Assembly (NCBI GenBank): GCA_006227875.1
Contig: SBFI01000149.1
Location: 1 to 36,043 of the forward strand
DNA from: Acidobacteriota bacterium
Lineage (GTDB): Bacteria > Acidobacteriota > Thermoanaerobaculia > Multivoradales > JAHEKO01
Reading direction: 5' to 3'
Length of the DNA: 36,043 nucleotides
The position numbers were made by a program, and so were the translations under genes. Below, in pieces: positions 36,043 to 36,043 of this stretch; position 1 is the stretch's first letter; every line of letters starts with the position of its first letter. The notes under the pieces are model-generated. The model was not told where the DNA came from and did not search any database. It saw only the letters and a program-made list of their open reading frames with translations.

Positions 36043-36043
36043 C

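Overview
The window is one contiguous piece of a high-GC, Gram-negative bacterial chromosome, made almost entirely of housekeeping genes. An outer-membrane FadL-type porin, the futalosine route to menaquinone (mqnA, mqnC), the tRNA-tig-clpP-clpX-lon order and a VapBC pair with a recognisable antitoxin tail all fit Acidobacteriota (Thermoanaerobaculia or Holophagae-like) or a neighbouring deep Gram-negative lineage. This placement is inferred from gene content; no rRNA gene is present to settle it. I see no rRNA, CRISPR array, prophage, IS transposase or replication origin.

Layout. (1) 1-1821, minus strand: enoyl-CoA hydratase followed by a thiolase cut by the window edge, a fatty-acid or acyl-CoA oxidation pair. 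(2) 2038-2814: a two-part conserved-looking protein of unknown function. (3) 2881-8936: tRNA-Lys(CUU), tRNA-Leu(UAG), trigger factor, ClpP, ClpX and Lon, a protein folding and degradation block that ends in a probable intrinsic terminator. (4) 9065-17601, a long co-directional run with gaps of 21 nt or less up to the lipid kinase: engB, rho, mqnA, mqnC, a small four-helix membrane protein, a sodium:solute symporter, a YegS/DagK-like lipid kinase, then a GT-C membrane glycosyltransferase broken by a single-base frameshift. A 91-bp near-perfect inverted repeat sits between the last two genes and supplies the glycosyltransferase start codon. (5) 17605-21973, minus strand: GAF-GGDEF diguanylate cyclase, lysine 6-aminotransferase and alpha-aminoadipate-semialdehyde dehydrogenase. 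The last two together turn lysine into 2-aminoadipate. (6) 22126-27683: rsmA, ftsK (probably starting at a CTG codon), fmt and rsmB. (7) 27680-28360, minus: GT2 glycosyltransferase. (8) 28397-33146: moaC, a NamZ/DUF1343 protein, an unknown 138-aa protein, a class V aminotransferase and serA. The last two form a likely serine-biosynthesis pair. (9) 33189-33894, minus: VapBC toxin-antitoxin operon with a clear AT-rich promoter/operator and a frameshifted antitoxin. (10) 33964-36042, minus: FadL-like outer-membrane protein and a truncated unknown protein.

No intergenic gap exceeds 300 bases. The two single-base frameshifts (near 16545 and near 33697) both look like one missing base inside otherwise well-kept reading frames, so sequencing or assembly error is a serious alternative to real gene decay. 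I found no clear-cut new defence or mobile system. The best second-look items are the inverted repeat that carries a gene's start site in its loop, the tandem repeat at the N-terminus of Rho, the CTG start of FtsK, the leaderless VapBC promoter with its overlapping palindrome, and the mqn, symporter and lipid-kinase run.
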